Position numbers and translations under genes: made by a program. Positions 49,531 through 59,085 of a stretch of 64,000 nucleotides of DNA are shown piece after piece. Numbering within the stretch: position 1 is the stretch's first letter; each line of letters opens with the position of its first letter. The DNA is from Lysobacteraceae bacterium (GTDB taxonomy: Bacteria > Pseudomonadota > Gammaproteobacteria > Nitrococcales > AK92), in contig JAAYIK010000014.1 in assembly GCA_012523465.1 (NCBI GenBank), positions 88,179-152,178 on the forward strand. The letters run 5' to 3'. The notes under the pieces are model-generated. The model was not told where the DNA came from. It did no database searches and worked only from the letters and a program-made list of their open reading frames with translations.

Positions 49531-50901
49531 ATGCACATCCACATTCTCGGTATCTGCGGCACCTTCATGGGGAGCCTGGCGCTGCTGGCAAGGCAGGCCG
49601 GGCATCGCGTCACCGGCTCCGATCAGGGCGTCTATCCGCCCATGAGCGACATGCTGGCGGCGCAGCAAATCGAGATCCTCGAAGGCTACCGCCCCGAGCA
49701 TCTGCAACCGGCGCCAGACTGCGTAGTGGTTGGCAACGCGCTCTCGCGCGGCAATCCGGCCGTTGAGTATCTGTTCGACCACGGCCTGCCCTACCGCTCC
49801 GGACCGCAGTGGCTGGCGGAGAACATCCTGCACGACAAGTGGGTGCTGGCGGTGAGCGGCACCCACGGCAAGACCACCACCACCAGCATGCTGGCCTGGA
49901 TCCTGGAATACGCCGGCCTGAAACCAGGCTTCTTGATCGGCGGCATTGCGCAGAATTTCGGCGTCTCTGCCCGTCTCGGCGACAGCCCGTTTTTCGTCAT
50001 CGAGGCCGACGAATACGACACCGCCTTTTTCGACAAGCGCTCAAAATTCCTGCACTTCCGCCCGCGTACCCTGATCATCAACAACATCGAGTTCGACCAC
50101 GCCGACATCTTCCCCGACCTCGCCAGCATTCAGCAGCAGTTCCATCACCTGGTGCGGACCGTGCCCAGCACCGGCCTGATCGTTGCCAACGGCGACCAGC
50201 CGGCCGTGCGCGACACCCTGGAGCGAGGCTGCTGGACGCCCGTGCAGCGGGTCGGTCAGGGCAGCGGCAATCACTGGCGCATCGTCGAGCTTGCCGCCGA
50301 CGGCAGCCACTTCACCCTGCAGCGCCAAGAAGGCGAGACGCTGCAGGTGCCGCTGACCCTGCCGGGGCTGCACAACGCTCACAACGCCCTAGCGGCCATC
50401 GTCGCGGCGCGCCACGTCGGCGTGCCGCCACAAGTGGCGGCGGCGGCGCTGGCTGAGTTCCGCGGCGTACGGCGGCGGCTGGAGCTGCGCGGCGCGGCGA
50501 GCGGCGTCCGCGTCTACGACGACTTCGCCCATCACCCCACCGCCATCGCGCTGACCATCGCCGCCCTGCGCCGGCAAAACGCCGGCGGCCGCATCCTCGC
50601 CGTCCTCGAGCCGCGCTCCAACAGCATGAAGCTGGGCGTGCACCGGGATGCCCTCGCCGGCGCGCTGGCAGAGGCCGAGCTGAGCTTTCTGCTGCAGCCG
50701 CCGGGCCTCGGCTGGGACGTCCGGGCCGCGCTGGGCCCGCTGGGCGAGCGCGCCCAGGTCGCCGAGGACATCGAGACGCTGATCAGGCTGATCGTGGCCG
50801 CGAGCAGGCCTGGCGACAGCGTGCTGGTGATGAGCAACGGCGCCTTCGGCGGTATCCATGAGCGGCTGCTGGCAGCCCTTGGCGAAAGGAGCGCGCGCTG
50901 A
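49531..50901 (+). CDS. mpl: UDP-N-acetylmuramate:L-alanyl-gamma-D-glutamyl-meso-diaminopimelate ligase
   Basis: Mpl reattaches the recycled murein tripeptide to UDP-MurNAc. The 456-residue Mur-ligase-family enzyme opens [20 protein letters not shown], has the ATP loop [32 protein letters not shown] and [12 protein letters not shown], and ends with the third Mur domain. The TFMGS phrase is typical of Mpl. The stop overlaps ubiX as TGATG. With mupP elsewhere in the window it indicates cell-wall recycling. Confidence 0.97.
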   Translation: MHIHILGICGTFMGSLALLARQAGHRVTGSDQGVYPPMSDMLAAQQIEILEGYRPEHLQPAPDCVVVGNALSRGNPAVEYLFDHGLPYRSGPQWLAENILHDKWVLAVSGTHGKTTTTSMLAWILEYAGLKPGFLIGGIAQNFGVSARLGDSPFFVIEADEYDTAFFDKRSKFLHFRPRTLIINNIEFDHADIFPDLASIQQQFHHLVRTVPSTGLIVANGDQPAVRDTLERGCWTPVQRVGQGSGNHWRIVELAADGSHFTLQRQEGETLQVPLTLPGLHNAHNALAAIVAARHVGVPPQVAAAALAEFRGVRRRLELRGAASGVRVYDDFAHHPTAIALTIAALRRQNAGGRILAVLEPRSNSMKLGVHRDALAGALAEAELSFLLQPPGLGWDVRAALGPLGERAQVAEDIETLIRLIVAASRPGDSVLVMSNGAFGGIHERLLAALGERSAR

Positions 50902-51521
50902 TGTCCCGCCAGGCCATCACCCTCGCCTGGACCGGCGCCTCCGGCATGCCCTACGGCCTGCGCCTGCTGGAATGCCTGCTGCGGGCCGGGCAGACGGTTT
51001 ATCTGCTGATCTCCGATGCCGCTCGAGTGGTGCTGAAGCTGGAGGCGGACCTGGCGCTGCCCGGTCGCACCGCCGATGCCCAGCGCCTGCTGGCGGAGCG
51101 CTTCCGGGCCCCGGCCGAGCGGCTGCGGGTATTCGGCCAGGCCGAATGGACGGCACCGGTGGCCTCCGGCTCGGGCGCGCCGCGACGCATGGTGATCTGT
51201 CCCTGCACGACCGGCACGCTGGCGGCCGTCGCCGCCGGCAGCAGCGACAATCTGATTGAACGGGCTGCCGACGTGGTGCTCAAGGAGCGCGGCCAGCTGA
51301 TCCTGGTGGTACGGGAAACGCCGCTCTCCGAGCTGCACCTGGAGAACATGCTGCGGCTGGCGCGCATGGGTGCGGTCATGCTGCCGGCGAATCCCGGCTT
51401 CTATCACCGGCCCGCCCGGATCGAGGATCTGGTGGACTTCATCGTCGCCCGCACCCTCGATCACCTGGGCATAGACCACGACCTCATCCCACCCTGGGGA
51501 GACGGCGACGACACGGCCTAG
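50901..51521 (+). CDS. ubiX: Flavin prenyltransferase UbiX
   Basis: UbiX makes the prenylated FMN cofactor used by UbiD decarboxylase in ubiquinone synthesis. The 206-residue flavoprotein has [42 protein letters not shown], the family motif [18 protein letters not shown] and PANPGFYH. It is coupled to mpl by a one-base overlap and followed 2 nt later by the LON-domain gene. Confidence 0.97.
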   Translation: MSRQAITLAWTGASGMPYGLRLLECLLRAGQTVYLLISDAARVVLKLEADLALPGRTADAQRLLAERFRAPAERLRVFGQAEWTAPVASGSGAPRRMVICPCTTGTLAAVAAGSSDNLIERAADVVLKERGQLILVVRETPLSELHLENMLRLARMGAVMLPANPGFYHRPARIEDLVDFIVARTLDHLGIDHDLIPPWGDGDDTA

Positions 51522-51523
51522 GC

Positions 51524-52096
51524 ATGCGCATTCCCCTGTTCCCCCTCAACACGGTTCTTTTTCCGGGCGGCACCCTGACGCTGCGAATCTTCGAGCAGCG
51601 CTATCTGCAGATGGTGAGCGAATGCCTACGGCAGGACAGCCCCTTCGGGGTCTGTCTGATCTGGCGCGGGGAGGAAGTGGGCGAGGCCGCCGTGCCGCAC
51701 CGGGTGGGAACGCTGGCGCGCAGCGTCGACTGGGAAAAGGGCAAGGACGGCCTGCTCGGCATCGTCGCCCATGGCGGCCGGCGCTTCCGCATCCTCGATT
51801 TCGCCCCCAATGCACAGCAGCTGCTGTACGGCAACGTCGAGCTGCTGCCCGAGCTGGAGCAGGTCCCGCTGAGTCCGCAGCACCGGCCGCTGGCGGATCT
51901 GCTGCGGCGCAGCCTAGAGCTGCTGGCCCCTGCCGACAGCGGACAGCAGCTGGACGATGCCAACTGGGTCAGCTACCGGTTGGCCGAGCTGCTGCCGCTA
52001 CCGCGGCGCGAGAAGCAGCGACTGCTGCAATGCAACGACCCCGAGCAGCGGCTGACGCTGCTGCAGCGCCTGCTGCAACCGGCCACCGACGATTAA
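51524..52096 (+). CDS. LON substrate-binding-domain protein
   Basis: The 190-residue protein consists of the Lon N-terminal (LAN/PUA-like) domain only: MRIPLFPLNTVLFPGGTLTLRIFEQRYLQMV, FGVCLIW and GGRRFRI follow the family. There is no ATPase or protease module. Such proteins near mpl and ubiX in pseudomonads have no known role and may bind unfolded peptide segments. It ends the operon. Confidence 0.9.
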   Translation: MRIPLFPLNTVLFPGGTLTLRIFEQRYLQMVSECLRQDSPFGVCLIWRGEEVGEAAVPHRVGTLARSVDWEKGKDGLLGIVAHGGRRFRILDFAPNAQQLLYGNVELLPELEQVPLSPQHRPLADLLRRSLELLAPADSGQQLDDANWVSYRLAELLPLPRREKQRLLQCNDPEQRLTLLQRLLQPATDD

Positions 52097-52122
52097 GCCC
52101 TCTCCGCCGTCGCGAGACGTCC

Positions 52123-53391
52123 TCAGCGCCGCTCCACCGCCACGTCGGCCTGCGCGGCATCAATGGCCGGGGCCGTCGCAGGAGCGGCGATGTAATTGTC
52201 GGCCCGCACCCGCGCCGCCAGCGCCTCCCGCAGCTCCTGTAGCACCTCGGCCGGCACCTGCAGCCGTGTCCGCTGCAACCAGGGCCAGCCCGGCACCAGC
52301 ATCTCCCGCTCCACCGCCACCAGCCAGATCGGCCACTCGCCGGCCTTCACCGCCAGCTGGCTGCGCCAGGCCCGCAGCACCAGCCGACCGCCCTCGTGGT
52401 AGCGCACGAAGACCAGTTGCGGCGGCCGGCCGTTGTGCCGCTGCGGCAGCGGCGGCGTGCGCACCAGGTCCACTTCTGGGCTCAGCCACAGCAGCGCGCC
52501 TTTGTAGTCGAAGGGCTGCGGCAGCTGCCAGCCGGTCTGCACCAGGGCGCGGACCAGCTCGATCTCGGGCGCGGCGATCTGGAAGGCGAAGGGATCGTCG
52601 TCCTTCCAAATTCCCTGCCGATGGGTGGGCGCCACCTGCCAGGCATGGGTCTGCCAATCCTGCCAGCTCAGCAGCTGCACCTGGGACGGCGGCTGCCACA
52701 GCAGCTGCCGCCCCAGCCCCACGCTGGCCAGGACCAGCGCCAGCGCGGTCAGCAGCCACAACGCGTGGCGGCCACGCGGCCCCGAGCGCAGATAGACGCA
52801 GCGGCTGACCACCAGCACCAGCCAGCCGGCCAGCAGCAGGACCACAGCGAGAAACAGCAGCCGCCCCGCGACCGCCACTGCCAGCGAGAACGAGGCAACC
52901 AGCACCAGGCCCGGCAGCAGATAGGCCGGGGCCCAGAACAGCGCCGAGATCACGTTGGTAAACAGAAACGAGCCGAACGGCATCCGCAGCATGCCAGCGA
53001 CGGCCGGGATCACCGGCCGCAGCGGCCCGACGAAGCGGCCCAGCACCACGCTCTTGCCGCCGTGACGCCGGAAAAAGCTGACCCCGGCCTCCAGGAACCG
53101 CGGATGCTTGCGAAACGGCGGGATCTGCCAAAGCCTGTCCTGCAGCAGCCGCCCCAGCAGATAGCTCAGGCCGTCGCCAACGATGGCGCCGGCAACGGCC
53201 CACAGCGTGATGGGCCAGAACTCCAGTCGGCCGCTGCCGATGAGCGCGCCGACGCCGAACATCATGAACGCGCCCGGCACGACGAGCCCGACCAGCGCCA
53301 GCGACTCCAGCAGCGCGATCATAAATACCGCCGGCCCGGCCCAGGCGGCATGAGCCGCGATCCAATCCAGCAGGCTGGCCAGGTACTCCAT
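52123..53391 (-). CDS. DedA-family membrane protein fused to LssY-type C-terminal domain
   Basis: The 422-residue protein has a DedA domain (about 1-200) with LVVPGAFMMFGVGALIGSG, VGDGLSYLLGR and GRFVGPLRPVIPAVAGMLRM; the FxxxR and GxxxG/P features suit lipid-scramblase-like transporters. After more helices an extracytoplasmic LssY_C-like domain follows (LQVAP-type region: THAWQVAPTHRQGIWKDDDPF, PLPQRHNGRPPQLVF). LssY fusions are known in Legionella and others. It probably acts on lipid transport or membrane homeostasis. ATG 53391 is preferred over GTG 53394. Confidence 0.87.
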   Translation of the reverse strand: MEYLASLLDWIAAHAAWAGPAVFMIALLESLALVGLVVPGAFMMFGVGALIGSGRLEFWPITLWAVAGAIVGDGLSYLLGRLLQDRLWQIPPFRKHPRFLEAGVSFFRRHGGKSVVLGRFVGPLRPVIPAVAGMLRMPFGSFLFTNVISALFWAPAYLLPGLVLVASFSLAVAVAGRLLFLAVVLLLAGWLVLVVSRCVYLRSGPRGRHALWLLTALALVLASVGLGRQLLWQPPSQVQLLSWQDWQTHAWQVAPTHRQGIWKDDDPFAFQIAAPEIELVRALVQTGWQLPQPFDYKGALLWLSPEVDLVRTPPLPQRHNGRPPQLVFVRYHEGGRLVLRAWRSQLAVKAGEWPIWLVAVEREMLVPGWPWLQRTRLQVPAEVLQELREALAARVRADNYIAAPATAPAIDAAQADVAVERR

Positions 53392-53412
53392 CACCGCAGG
53401 CCGGTCGGTGGC

Positions 53413-54693
53413 TCAGAGGGCAGCGAAGGCGGCCTCGGCAGCAGTGAAGGTCTTCTGCAGGGCGGTCTCGTCATGGACGGCGGAAACGAAGCCCGCCTCG
53501 AAGGCCGAGGGCGCCAGATACACTCCTTCCTTCAGCATCACGTGGTAGAAGCGCTTGAAGCGCTCGATATCACAGGCCATCACCTGGTCGAAGCGGCTGA
53601 TGGTCTGCTCTTCGCTGAAGAAGATACCGAACATGCTGCCGGCTTGGGCCACGGCCAGCGGAATGCCGGCCGCCTCAGCGCGCTGCTTCAGGCCTTGCAC
53701 CAGCCGGCTGGTGTAGTCCTCGATGGCCTGGATGCGGCCCGGCTGCGCCAGCTGCTCCAGCGTCGCCAGCCCGGCAGCCATGGCGACCGGGTTGCCGGAC
53801 AAGGTGCCGGCCTGGTACACCGGCCCCATCGGCGCCAGATGCTCCATGATGTCGCGCCGGCCACCGATGGCGCCGACCGGCATGCCGCCGCCGATCACCT
53901 TGCCCAGCGTGGTCAGGTCCGGACGGATCCCGTAGCGCTCCTGGGCGCCGCCCAGCGCCACCCGGAATCCGGTCATGACCTCGTCGAAGATCAACAGGCT
54001 GCCGTATTGGTCACAGACGCGGCGCAGCCCCTCCAGGAAGCCCGGCAGCGGCAGCACGCAGTTCATGTTGCCCGCCACCGGCTCGACGATGATGGCGGCG
54101 ATCTGGTCGCCCAGCCTGGCGAAGGTCTGCTCCACCGCGTCCAGATCGTTGTAAGGCAGGTTGATGGTGTGCTCGGCCACCGCCGCCGGCACCCCGGGGG
54201 AGCTGGGCACGCCCAGGGTCAGCGCGCCGGAGCCTGCCTTGACCAGCAGCGAGTCGGCATGGCCGTGGTAGCAGCCTTCGAACTTGACGATCTTGTCGCG
54301 CCCGGTATAGCCGCGGGCCAGCCGCAGCGCGGTCATGGTGGCCTCGGTCCCGGAGCTAACCATGCGCACCAGCTCCATGGATGGCACCAGCGCGCGCACC
54401 CGCTCTGCCATGCGCACCTCCAGCTCGGTGGGAGCGCCGAAGCTCAAGCCGTTGGCGGCCGCCTGGCGCACCGCCTCCACCACCGCCGGGTGGGCATGCC
54501 CCATCACCAGCGGCCCCCAGGACAGCACGTAATCGACGTAGCGGCGGTCATCGACGTCGATCAGGTAAGCCCCCTCGCCACGGCGGAAAAACACCGGCGT
54601 GCCGCCGACGCCGCGGAAAGCGCGCACCGGCGAGTTGACGCCGCCGACGATGACCTGCTGAGCTTGTTCGAACAGGCGCTGGGATCGATTCAT
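53413..54693 (-). CDS. hemL: Glutamate-1-semialdehyde 2,1-aminomutase
   Basis: HemL makes 5-aminolevulinate for heme in the C5 pathway. The 426-residue PLP enzyme has [20 protein letters not shown], the cofactor segment [18 protein letters not shown] and the Schiff-base lysine in [16 protein letters not shown]. It lies downstream of rubredoxin on the same strand and close to thiE, a common gammaproteobacterial trio. Confidence 0.98.
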   Translation of the reverse strand: MNRSQRLFEQAQQVIVGGVNSPVRAFRGVGGTPVFFRRGEGAYLIDVDDRRYVDYVLSWGPLVMGHAHPAVVEAVRQAAANGLSFGAPTELEVRMAERVRALVPSMELVRMVSSGTEATMTALRLARGYTGRDKIVKFEGCYHGHADSLLVKAGSGALTLGVPSSPGVPAAVAEHTINLPYNDLDAVEQTFARLGDQIAAIIVEPVAGNMNCVLPLPGFLEGLRRVCDQYGSLLIFDEVMTGFRVALGGAQERYGIRPDLTTLGKVIGGGMPVGAIGGRRDIMEHLAPMGPVYQAGTLSGNPVAMAAGLATLEQLAQPGRIQAIEDYTSRLVQGLKQRAEAAGIPLAVAQAGSMFGIFFSEEQTISRFDQVMACDIERFKRFYHVMLKEGVYLAPSAFEAGFVSAVHDETALQKTFTAAEAAFAAL

Positions 54694-54762
54694 CTATGGA
54701 GTCCTCTTTGCTCAAGCGCTGCGGCCGGCAAGGTCGCCGCAAGCCGCAATTTTGATGTAGGG

Positions 54763-54815
54763 GGCGCGCGCCGCGCGCCAACCCTTTACCGAAGCGGACG
54801 CGGCGCGGCCGCGCC
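54763..54815. terminator. Two GC palindromes between rubredoxin and hemL
   Basis: A 7-bp hairpin (54763-54769 with 54773-54779) and a 14-bp perfect palindrome (54802-54815) lie just after the rubredoxin stop. They have no U-tract, and may terminate the short rubredoxin transcript or stabilize it. Confidence 0.5.
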
Positions 54816-54821
54816 CGGCGC

Positions 54822-54992
54822 TTAGATCTCGATCATCTCGAAGTCTTCCTTGCCGGCTCCGCATTCGGGGCAGGTGAAGTTGGGGGGCACGTCCTCCCAG
54901 CGGGTGCCCGGCGCGATGCCGGCTTCGGGCAAGCCCTGCTCCTCTTCGTAGATCCAGCCACAAATCACGCACATGTAAGTCTTGTAGTCCAT
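54822..54992 (-). CDS. rubA: Rubredoxin
   Basis: Rubredoxin is a small one-iron electron carrier, used by alkane hydroxylases or by oxygen- and peroxide-reducing systems. The 56-residue chain starts MDYKTYMCVICGWIY and holds the iron cysteines at 8 and 11 and in CPECG at 41 and 44. The phrase GIAPGTRWEDVPPNF is typical. The start follows ACGAGGATC. It is transcribed toward hemL and divergent from thiE. Confidence 0.96.
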   Translation of the reverse strand: MDYKTYMCVICGWIYEEEQGLPEAGIAPGTRWEDVPPNFTCPECGAGKEDFEMIEI

Positions 54993-55161
54993 GATCCTCG
55001 TTCGTCACGTCTGCCCGTGCGGCTTCCGCCCGCATGCGCCCGGCGCGGGCCGAGGCCCGACAGCGGAATGAAGGAGCCTATCTTACCTGCCCGCGGCGGC
55101 GACGGCATTGTATGCTGTCAGCCTCGCAGTTTACGACCACAGCCAGCAGGAGACGCTTGCC

Positions 55162-55794
55162 ATGCCCCGTCCGACCGTACGTGTTGCCGGGCTGTATGTT
55201 CTGACGGCCAAAATCCCCGGTGGTTCGCAAGCCTTGCTGAAGCGCGTCGAGGAGGTGCTGCGAGGGGGCGCCGCCATCGTGCAGTACCGCGACAAATCCG
55301 GCCAGCCCGCGCGGCGCCGGCAGGAAGCCGAGAGCATCGCGACGCTGTGCCGCGAGCACGGCGCGCTCTTCATCGTCAACGACGACCCCGAGCTGGCGGC
55401 CGCCGTGGACGCCGATGGCGTGCACCTAGGCCGCGACGACATGGCGCTCGAGCAGGCGCGCCGTATCGTCGGCGCCCGGCGCCTCATCGGGGTTTCCTGC
55501 TACGACTCGCTGGAGCGGGCGCGGCGGGCGGAGGCAGAAGGCGCCGATTACGTCGCCTTTGGCAGCGTTTATCCGTCCGCGACCAAGCCCGCTGCGGTGC
55601 GGGCGCCGCTGTCGCTGCTCACCCAGGCCAAGCGGGAGCTGCAGGTGCCGGTGGTGGCCATCGGCGGCATCGACCCTGACAACGCGGAATCGGTAATCGC
55701 CGCCGGCGCCGACGCGGTGGCCGTCATCGGCAGCGTGTTCCTGGCCGACGATCCCTACCAGGCGGCGCGGCGCATCGCGGCCCTGTTCGAATGA
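55162..55794 (+). CDS. thiE: Thiamine-phosphate synthase
   Basis: ThiE joins the pyrimidine and thiazole halves of thiamine phosphate. The 210-residue TIM barrel has GAAIVQYRDKSG, FIVNDDPELAAAVDADGVHLG, YVAFGSVYPSATKP and VAIGGIDPDNAESVIAAGADAVAVI. The start at 55162 follows AGGAG at long spacing; an in-frame upstream start is not family-like. No TPP riboswitch is visible. A TATGCT at 55111-55116 may be the -10 box. Confidence 0.96.
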   Translation: MPRPTVRVAGLYVLTAKIPGGSQALLKRVEEVLRGGAAIVQYRDKSGQPARRRQEAESIATLCREHGALFIVNDDPELAAAVDADGVHLGRDDMALEQARRIVGARRLIGVSCYDSLERARRAEAEGADYVAFGSVYPSATKPAAVRAPLSLLTQAKRELQVPVVAIGGIDPDNAESVIAAGADAVAVIGSVFLADDPYQAARRIAALFE

Positions 55795-55827
55795 AAACCG
55801 GCAGCCGGGAAGAAAACGGGTAGGTCT

Positions 55828-56925
55828 TCAGCGCAGCCAGCCCAGCTCCGCCCCGCCCAGCAGCCAGTAGCCCACCGTGGCCAGTATCACGGCCACGATC
55901 AGCCATAGCAGCAACCGCCCCGGCTTGAAGCGCTTCTGCACCACGGCCAGCAACGGTGCCGGCTCGGCCGCCCTTGCCGGAGGCGACGCGACCTGGGGGC
56001 GCGGCAGCGGGGGCGCGGCGGGTTCGGCGACGAGGGTGGGCGGAGGCGGCGGGGGCTCGGGCGGCGGCGGGGTAGCGGCAGCGCGCAGCTGGCCCACCGT
56101 TTCCGGGTCCAGGGAGGCATCGGCCGCGGTCAGCCGGAACTCGTCGGTCAAGTCTGCGCTGAGATCGCCGAAGAAGATCGTCTTGAGGGCTTCCGGGCTG
56201 ACCTCGTTGTAGCCGTCCTCGCGGGTGTGCGGCTCGTCGGCCGGGGCAGCATCGGTCTTGGCTTTGGCGGCAGCGGCTTCATCGGCCTGGCCCTGGAGCT
56301 TCGCCCGCAGCTCCTGCAACTCGGTTTCGGCGCGGCGTCTGGCGTTGGCGGTATTCCACAGCGCCTTCTTCAGCGACGCCACCAGCCGATCGGCATCGCC
56401 AGCGGCCTGCTGGGCCTGCTGGGCCCGCTGCTCCCACAGCGCCGCCACCGCCTCAGCCTGCTGGCGCGCCCGTCGCTCGGTCGTCAGCTGCTGCCGCAGC
56501 CGCTCCAGCTCCTGCTCCTGCAGCGCCGCCTCCCGCTCCGCCTCGCGCCAGACTTCGCGTGCCCCGCGCCGCTCCGCTTCCAGCAGGGCCTGCTCCCGCG
56601 CCTGCTGCTGCGCCTCCCACGCGGCCATGGTCTGCTGCAGCCGCTCATTCTCGCTGCGCAACGCGCTCAGCTCGGCCCTGAGCCGATTAAGCTCTTCCTG
56701 CGCCGCCGCCAACTGCTCCTCGGCGCGGCGGCGGCGGGCCACCTCGTCGGCCTGCTGCCGCATGATGTCGCGGTCGCTGCGGCGACGACTGGCTTCCAGC
56801 TCGGCGCGATAGTAGGCCGTTTCTTCCTCCAGGCGCCGGCGGACCTCCTCCAGCTCCCGCTTCACCCTGGCCAGTTCCCTGGCCTCCTTGCTCTGCAAGG
56901 CCGTTTCAGCGCCGATCGTGTCCAC
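55828..56925 (-). CDS. Tail-anchored coiled-coil protein, function unknown
   Basis: I do not recognise this 365-residue protein. Residues about 10-240 are an almost unbroken charged coiled coil (ELARVKRELEEVRRRLEEE and similar). A soluble linker with SPEALKTIFFGDLSADLTDEF follows, then a proline-rich spacer (PPPPEPPPPPP), a basic KRFKPGR and a single C-terminal transmembrane helix (LLLWLIVAVILATVGYWLL). The rod would project into the cytoplasm from the membrane. The GTG at 56925 follows AAAGGGAA. It lies 25 nt downstream of cpdA in one operon. Confidence 0.72.
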   Translation of the reverse strand: MDTIGAETALQSKEARELARVKRELEEVRRRLEEETAYYRAELEASRRRSDRDIMRQQADEVARRRRAEEQLAAAQEELNRLRAELSALRSENERLQQTMAAWEAQQQAREQALLEAERRGAREVWREAEREAALQEQELERLRQQLTTERRARQQAEAVAALWEQRAQQAQQAAGDADRLVASLKKALWNTANARRRAETELQELRAKLQGQADEAAAAKAKTDAAPADEPHTREDGYNEVSPEALKTIFFGDLSADLTDEFRLTAADASLDPETVGQLRAAATPPPPEPPPPPPTLVAEPAAPPLPRPQVASPPARAAEPAPLLAVVQKRFKPGRLLLWLIVAVILATVGYWLLGGAELGWLR

Positions 56926-56950
56926 TTCCCTTTCCTCTTCCTGCGGCCCT

Positions 56951-57784
56951 TCAACTATAACCGGCGGACAGCAAGTCGACCCCTCGGGGCCTTGCGCCGG
57001 CACGCCCGACCGCAGACACGATGTGCCCGTCTGGGTACAGCTCGAACCAGCGGAACCCCGGCGGCAGGTCGTCCAGGGTGAACTCGGCCTGGCGCGGCTT
57101 GAATTGCACGCAGGTCGACGGGGCGGCAAACAGCTGCACCCCGTTGCGCTCGGCGCTGAAATCCTGATGCACGTGGCCCCAGACTACGGCGCGCACCTGC
57201 GGGAAGCGGTCGATGACGGCGAACAGTTCCTCGCCGTTGTCGACGCCGATGGTGTCGATCCAGTCGCACTTCATGGAAACCGGGTGGTGATGCAGGCACA
57301 CCAGGGCATGGCGGTCCGGATGGGCCTGCAGGCAGGCCTCGAGCCGCGCCAGTTCGCTGGCCTTGAGGTGGCCGCCGTCGGTGCCGGGGACGGTGGAATC
57401 CAACATCACGAACAGCCACCGTCCCAGCAGATAGTGGTCGACCATCCGCACCAACCCGCCCTGCATCACCTGGCGCAGCAGATCGGGGCGGTCGTGGTTG
57501 CCGGGAATGACCAGGGTAGGCACCCCCAGCCGCTCGAAATGCTCCTTGAAGCGCCGGTAGGCCTGCTCGCTGCCGTCATGGACGATGTCGCCGGTAGCCA
57601 GGATGAGATCGGCCGGCCAATGCTCGGCCAGCACCTGCTCCATGACTTCCTGCCAGGCGGCGTCGGTTTCCATGCCGGCCAGGCGCCCGGCCGGATCGCC
57701 AAAGAGGTGGGTATCCGTGATTTGAAGAACCCGCAGATGCGTCTCCACCGGCGTTGTTGTTTTGTTATGCTCGGCAGCTGCCAT
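56951..57784 (-). CDS. cpdA: 3',5'-cyclic-AMP phosphodiesterase
   Basis: CpdA hydrolyses cAMP and lowers CRP/Vfr signalling. The 277-residue calcineurin-fold metallophosphatase shows all class III motifs: QITDTHLF, ATGDIVHDGSE, IPGNHDRPD, CLHHHPV and WGHVHQDF. The start follows GAGAAGGACAGG. A TATACT box on the minus strand at 57832-57837 is a likely -10. The next gene encodes the coiled-coil protein. Confidence 0.94.
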   Translation of the reverse strand: MAAAEHNKTTTPVETHLRVLQITDTHLFGDPAGRLAGMETDAAWQEVMEQVLAEHWPADLILATGDIVHDGSEQAYRRFKEHFERLGVPTLVIPGNHDRPDLLRQVMQGGLVRMVDHYLLGRWLFVMLDSTVPGTDGGHLKASELARLEACLQAHPDRHALVCLHHHPVSMKCDWIDTIGVDNGEELFAVIDRFPQVRAVVWGHVHQDFSAERNGVQLFAAPSTCVQFKPRQAEFTLDDLPPGFRWFELYPDGHIVSAVGRAGARPRGVDLLSAGYS

Positions 57785-57831
57785 GTGTCCTGTCCTTCTC
57801 GCCGCAATTCCGCGGCAGATCGCTACAATTG

Positions 57832-57837
57832 AGTATA
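57832..57837 (-). promoter_or_regulatory. Probable -10 box of the cpdA transcript
   Basis: TATACT on the minus strand lies about 48 nt upstream of the cpdA ATG in an AT-richer stretch. A clear -35 at 17-nt spacing is not seen. Confidence 0.4.
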
Positions 57838-58045
57838 AAGCGACAGCAGATGCGAATCCGCAAGTAAATCACAAGACAACCGGACGTCGCCGGCAAAGGC
57901 GCAATCTGTCATAGCCCGGCAGGTTGCGGCCGCGCCTCTTGCCATCCGCCGTGCGAACGCGCATTTTCAGGGATGGCGTGTGTCTTCGACCCGGCGCGCT
58001 GCCTATCGCAGTAGATCCGGCTTAGGCCGCAATCAAGGAGCAACA

Positions 58046-58429
58046 ATGAAGATCCGGCTGGCTTTGCGTTTCTGGCTTCCCCTTGCCTGCGCCCTGGGCC
58101 TGGCCGCTTGCGCGGCCACGCCGCCGCCCGCCCCCGAGCCGGCCAGGACCATGGAAGAGGCCCGCCGCGCCTATCTGGCCCGCGACTACGAACGCGCCCT
58201 GCCGCTGCTGCGGGAGCAGGCCGCGCTCGGCAACCCACACGCGCAGTACACGCTGGGCTACATGTACTACTACGGCCAAGGCGTGCCGGAAGACGTGGAA
58301 GAGGCGCTGCGCTGGATCCGCATGGCGGCAGCGCAGGGCGATGCTCACGCGCTGGAAGCCCTCAGCTCGCTGGCCGCCGCCGGCCTGCGCCCCCAGGAGA
58401 AAACCGTCACCACTGAAAGCAACAATTAA
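58046..58429 (+). CDS. Sel1-repeat lipoprotein
   Basis: The 127-residue protein starts at ATG 58046 after AAGGAGCAACA. A lipoprotein signal peptide ends LGLAAC. Then one to two Sel1-like TPR repeats are seen: ARDYERALPLLREQAALGNPHAQYTLGYMYYYGQGVPEDVEEALRWIRMAAAQGDAHALEAL (about residues 45-106). It probably mediates protein contacts in the envelope. It is monocistronic and the last core-like gene before the accessory segment. Confidence 0.85.
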   Translation: MKIRLALRFWLPLACALGLAACAATPPPAPEPARTMEEARRAYLARDYERALPLLREQAALGNPHAQYTLGYMYYYGQGVPEDVEEALRWIRMAAAQGDAHALEALSSLAAAGLRPQEKTVTTESNN

Positions 58430-58742
58430 CAAGCTCCTGGTCGAGTGACTAAAGCCCCACCTACAGCACAGCACCACCGCTAGCAGAGAATTCACCCTAC
58501 CAAGCTGTGAAAAGGGTTGTGGGAGGGGTTTACTCGCTGCGCTCGCCCTTCGGGCCAGCCTACGGCTGCAACGCAAGCTACGCTCCGTTTAACTCCGGCA
58601 CCGGCCGGCAGGCCGGTACAGGGAAGGTGGCGCTGCACTGAGGTTTGGTCGTTTTGAACCGTCCCCACCATCCGCCCCGCCAGCTTTTGCCCTCAAGCAG
58701 CCCCATCCCCTGCTTGTCACCAGCAGATGCTAGGAAGGGGGC
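58430..58742. other. 313-bp intergenic region with repeat-like hairpins and a mobile-element end
   Basis: The space holds GC-rich inverted units, including GCCC-TTCG-GGC near 58550 and a 7-bp hairpin at 58610-58627, and the TGAACCGTCCCC end described separately. Nothing coding was seen. The hairpins look like REP-type or element-derived sequence. Confidence 0.5.
58643..58668 (+). repeat. Left arm of accessory-segment inverted repeat (IS3-like end)
   Basis: TTTTGAACCGTCCCC with its flank GTTTGGT is the near reverse complement of 63858-63880. The inner part matches the IS3-type terminal sequence TGAACCGCCCC with one change, pointing into the segment. Confidence 0.55.
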
Positions 58743-58997
58743 ATGGCTGAGTCGGATGTTTGGATGTGCCGGATAACAAACGAGGGGAAGGTCAGCCAGG
58801 TGTCACCGCGAGAGCTGAGAATCATCGGGGCGGATGCCGAGCAGGCCAAATGCAGAGCGATCGAAATGTGGCTGGAGTCGCGGTATGCAGACGATCCGTC
58901 CGTGGATACAATGCTCACGCTCACGCCAGACGAGATTGAGTGCATGCCGCTGGAGGACTGGGAGCGCGGCCAACCGTGGCCAAGCCAGTCACGGTGA
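58743..58997 (+). CDS. Small hypothetical protein
   Basis: The 84-residue acidic protein (MAESDVWMCRITNEGKVSQV...) has a purine-rich AGGAAGGGGG just ahead of its ATG. No signal peptide or membrane helix is seen. A helix rich in charged residues (DAEQAKCRAIEMWLESRYA) is followed by SVDTMLTLTPDEIECMPLEDW. No family is recognised. It has somewhat lower GC than its core neighbours. Confidence 0.5.
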   Translation: MAESDVWMCRITNEGKVSQVSPRELRIIGADAEQAKCRAIEMWLESRYADDPSVDTMLTLTPDEIECMPLEDWERGQPWPSQSR

Positions 58998-59085
58998 TTC
59001 AGAACGGGCGGGCCGGATCGTGCCGGTCTCGACCTGAGCGGCCAGAGGCCGCGCCAGGCCGGCGCCACATGTCGGCGAGAGACCC

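Noticed and set aside
54993..55161. TPP riboswitch upstream of thiE
   Set aside because: The conserved CUGAGA and the paired downstream core are not present.
58540..58660. Integron attC site
   Set aside because: GTTTAAC and inverted units occur, but no matching GTTRRRY core at the right distance and no integron gene are present.
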